From assembly GCA_023134755.1 (NCBI GenBank), contig JAGLUM010000428.1, forward strand, positions 1 to 6,172: 6,172 bases of DNA, read 5' to 3'. The notes under the pieces were generated by a model. The model worked only from the letters and a program-made list of their open reading frames with translations. It was not told where the DNA came from and did not search any database. The DNA comes from Fidelibacterota bacterium. GTDB lineage: Bacteria > Fidelibacterota > Fidelibacteria > Fidelibacterales > Fidelibacteraceae. The position numbers and the translations under genes were made by a program. Positions 5,588 through 6,172 of the stretch are shown in pieces (position 1 is the stretch's first letter; each line of letters starts with the position of its first letter).

Positions 5588-6172
5588 CAAAATGTATTAC
5601 GACAAAGATTGCAAACCAGAAAGCCTTCAGGGAAAAATCATTGCCATCGTTGGTTATGGCAGCCAGGGGCACGCGCAAGCGCAAAACCTTCGCGACAGCG
5701 GATTCAAAGTCATTGTTGCCGAACTTGAAGGTACAGAAAATTACAAATTAGCGGTTGAGCATGGTTTCACTCCCCTATCAACGAAAGAAGCGACTGCAAA
5801 AGCGGATATTATTCAGATTCTCTTGCCGGATGAACTGCAGAAAAAAGTATATGAAGCGGATATTAAAGAAAATCTAACCGCAGGAAAAGCGCTGGTATTT
5901 TCTCATGGTTTCAATATTCATTTTAAACAAATATTACCGCCTGAAAATGTGGATGTTTATATGGTTGCACCGAAAGGTCCGGGACATCTGGTCCGCCGCC
6001 AATACGAAGAAGGCGCCGGCGTTCCTGCTTTGATCGCAATTCACCAGGATGCCAGCGGTCAGGCACGGGATTTGGCATTGGCGCACGCCTATGGTATCGG
6101 TGCGGGACGCGCAGGAGTTATCGAAACATCATTCCGTGAAGAAACGGAGACCGATCTTTTCGGTGAGCAGGT
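5580..6172 (+). CDS. ilvC: Ketol-acid reductoisomerase, class I (3' end beyond window)
   Basis: IlvC converts acetolactate or acetohydroxybutyrate to the 2,3-dihydroxy acid by Mg-dependent alkyl migration and NAD(P)H reduction. The window contains the first 197 codons of an expected ~330 (class I), running off the right edge without a stop. ATG at 5580 follows AGGAGA (5568-5573) by 6 nt. Residues 25-32 (GYGSQGHA) are the Rossmann dinucleotide loop; SHGFN (108-112) carries the conserved active-site His109; [16 protein letters not shown] (130-145) is the family core; and TDLFGEQ (191-197) brings the Mg ligands Asp192 and Glu196. The cofactor loop after strand 2 is unusual: AELEGTENY (47-55) in place of the common GLREGSKSW, which lacks the arginine and serine that hold the NADPH 2'-phosphate and adds acidic residues (Glu48, Glu50). 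NADH preference is predicted. It lies 29 nt after ilvN, in the same operon, and its translation may be affected by the start-codon palindrome. Confidence 0.95.
   Translation, partial: MSVKMYYDKDCKPESLQGKIIAIVGYGSQGHAQAQNLRDSGFKVIVAELEGTENYKLAVEHGFTPLSTKEATAKADIIQILLPDELQKKVYEADIKENLTAGKALVFSHGFNIHFKQILPPENVDVYMVAPKGPGHLVRRQYEEGAGVPALIAIHQDASGQARDLALAHAYGIGAGRAGVIETSFREETETDLFGEQ

Overview
The window holds the start of a branched-chain amino acid operon, ilvD-ilvB-ilvN-ilvC, on the + strand, with a leader-peptide attenuator in front of it. Divergent to it is an AT-rich accessory gene on the - strand. The operon is moderate in GC, has good Shine-Dalgarno sites and tight gaps (14, 3 and 29 nt), and looks like ordinary chromosomal DNA of a free-living, amino-acid-prototrophic bacterium. 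The phylum cannot be fixed from this sequence. The E. coli-like dehydratase (glycine where [2Fe-2S] enzymes have a cysteine) and a ketol-acid reductoisomerase with an NADH-type cofactor loop are both compatible with an anaerobic or microaerobic life, but that is inference.

Layout. Positions 1-265 are non-coding: a CRP-like TGTGA-N6-TCACA site (47-62), two four-unit arrays of 8-bp repeats (90-121 and 229-260) and a strong intrinsic terminator between them (134-168). Positions 266-1195 (-) encode a 309-aa protein with an N-terminal zinc ribbon and a C-terminal phospholipase-D-like domain, possibly a defence or stress effector. A 27-bp palindromic repeat occurs twice in inverted orientation (266-292 and 1293-1319), bracketing this gene; the first copy supplies its last eight codons and its stop. 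Positions 1320-1648 hold the ilv promoter region, a 22-codon leader rich in Ile/Leu/Val codons (1484-1552), and mutually exclusive antiterminator (1543-1554 with 1582-1593) and terminator (1577-1586 with 1599-1608) hairpins. Then follow ilvD (1649-3319; upstream alternative start 1628), ilvB (3334-5067), ilvN (5071-5550) and the first 197 codons of ilvC (5580 to the window edge).

How it works together. IlvB and IlvN form acetohydroxyacid synthase, IlvC reduces and isomerises its product, and IlvD dehydrates the dihydroxy acid to the 2-oxo acid precursor of valine, leucine or isoleucine. Control is predicted at two levels: transcription attenuation sensing charged Ile/Leu/Val tRNAs, and valine feedback through the ACT domain of IlvN.

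Most notable observations: the complete attenuator; a 19-residue four-cysteine insertion in the IlvB active-site region; an acidic cofactor loop in IlvC predicting NADH preference; a protein C-terminus made from a dispersed palindromic repeat; the paired 8-bp arrays and a possible small RNA upstream; and the zinc-ribbon/PLD-like accessory gene.
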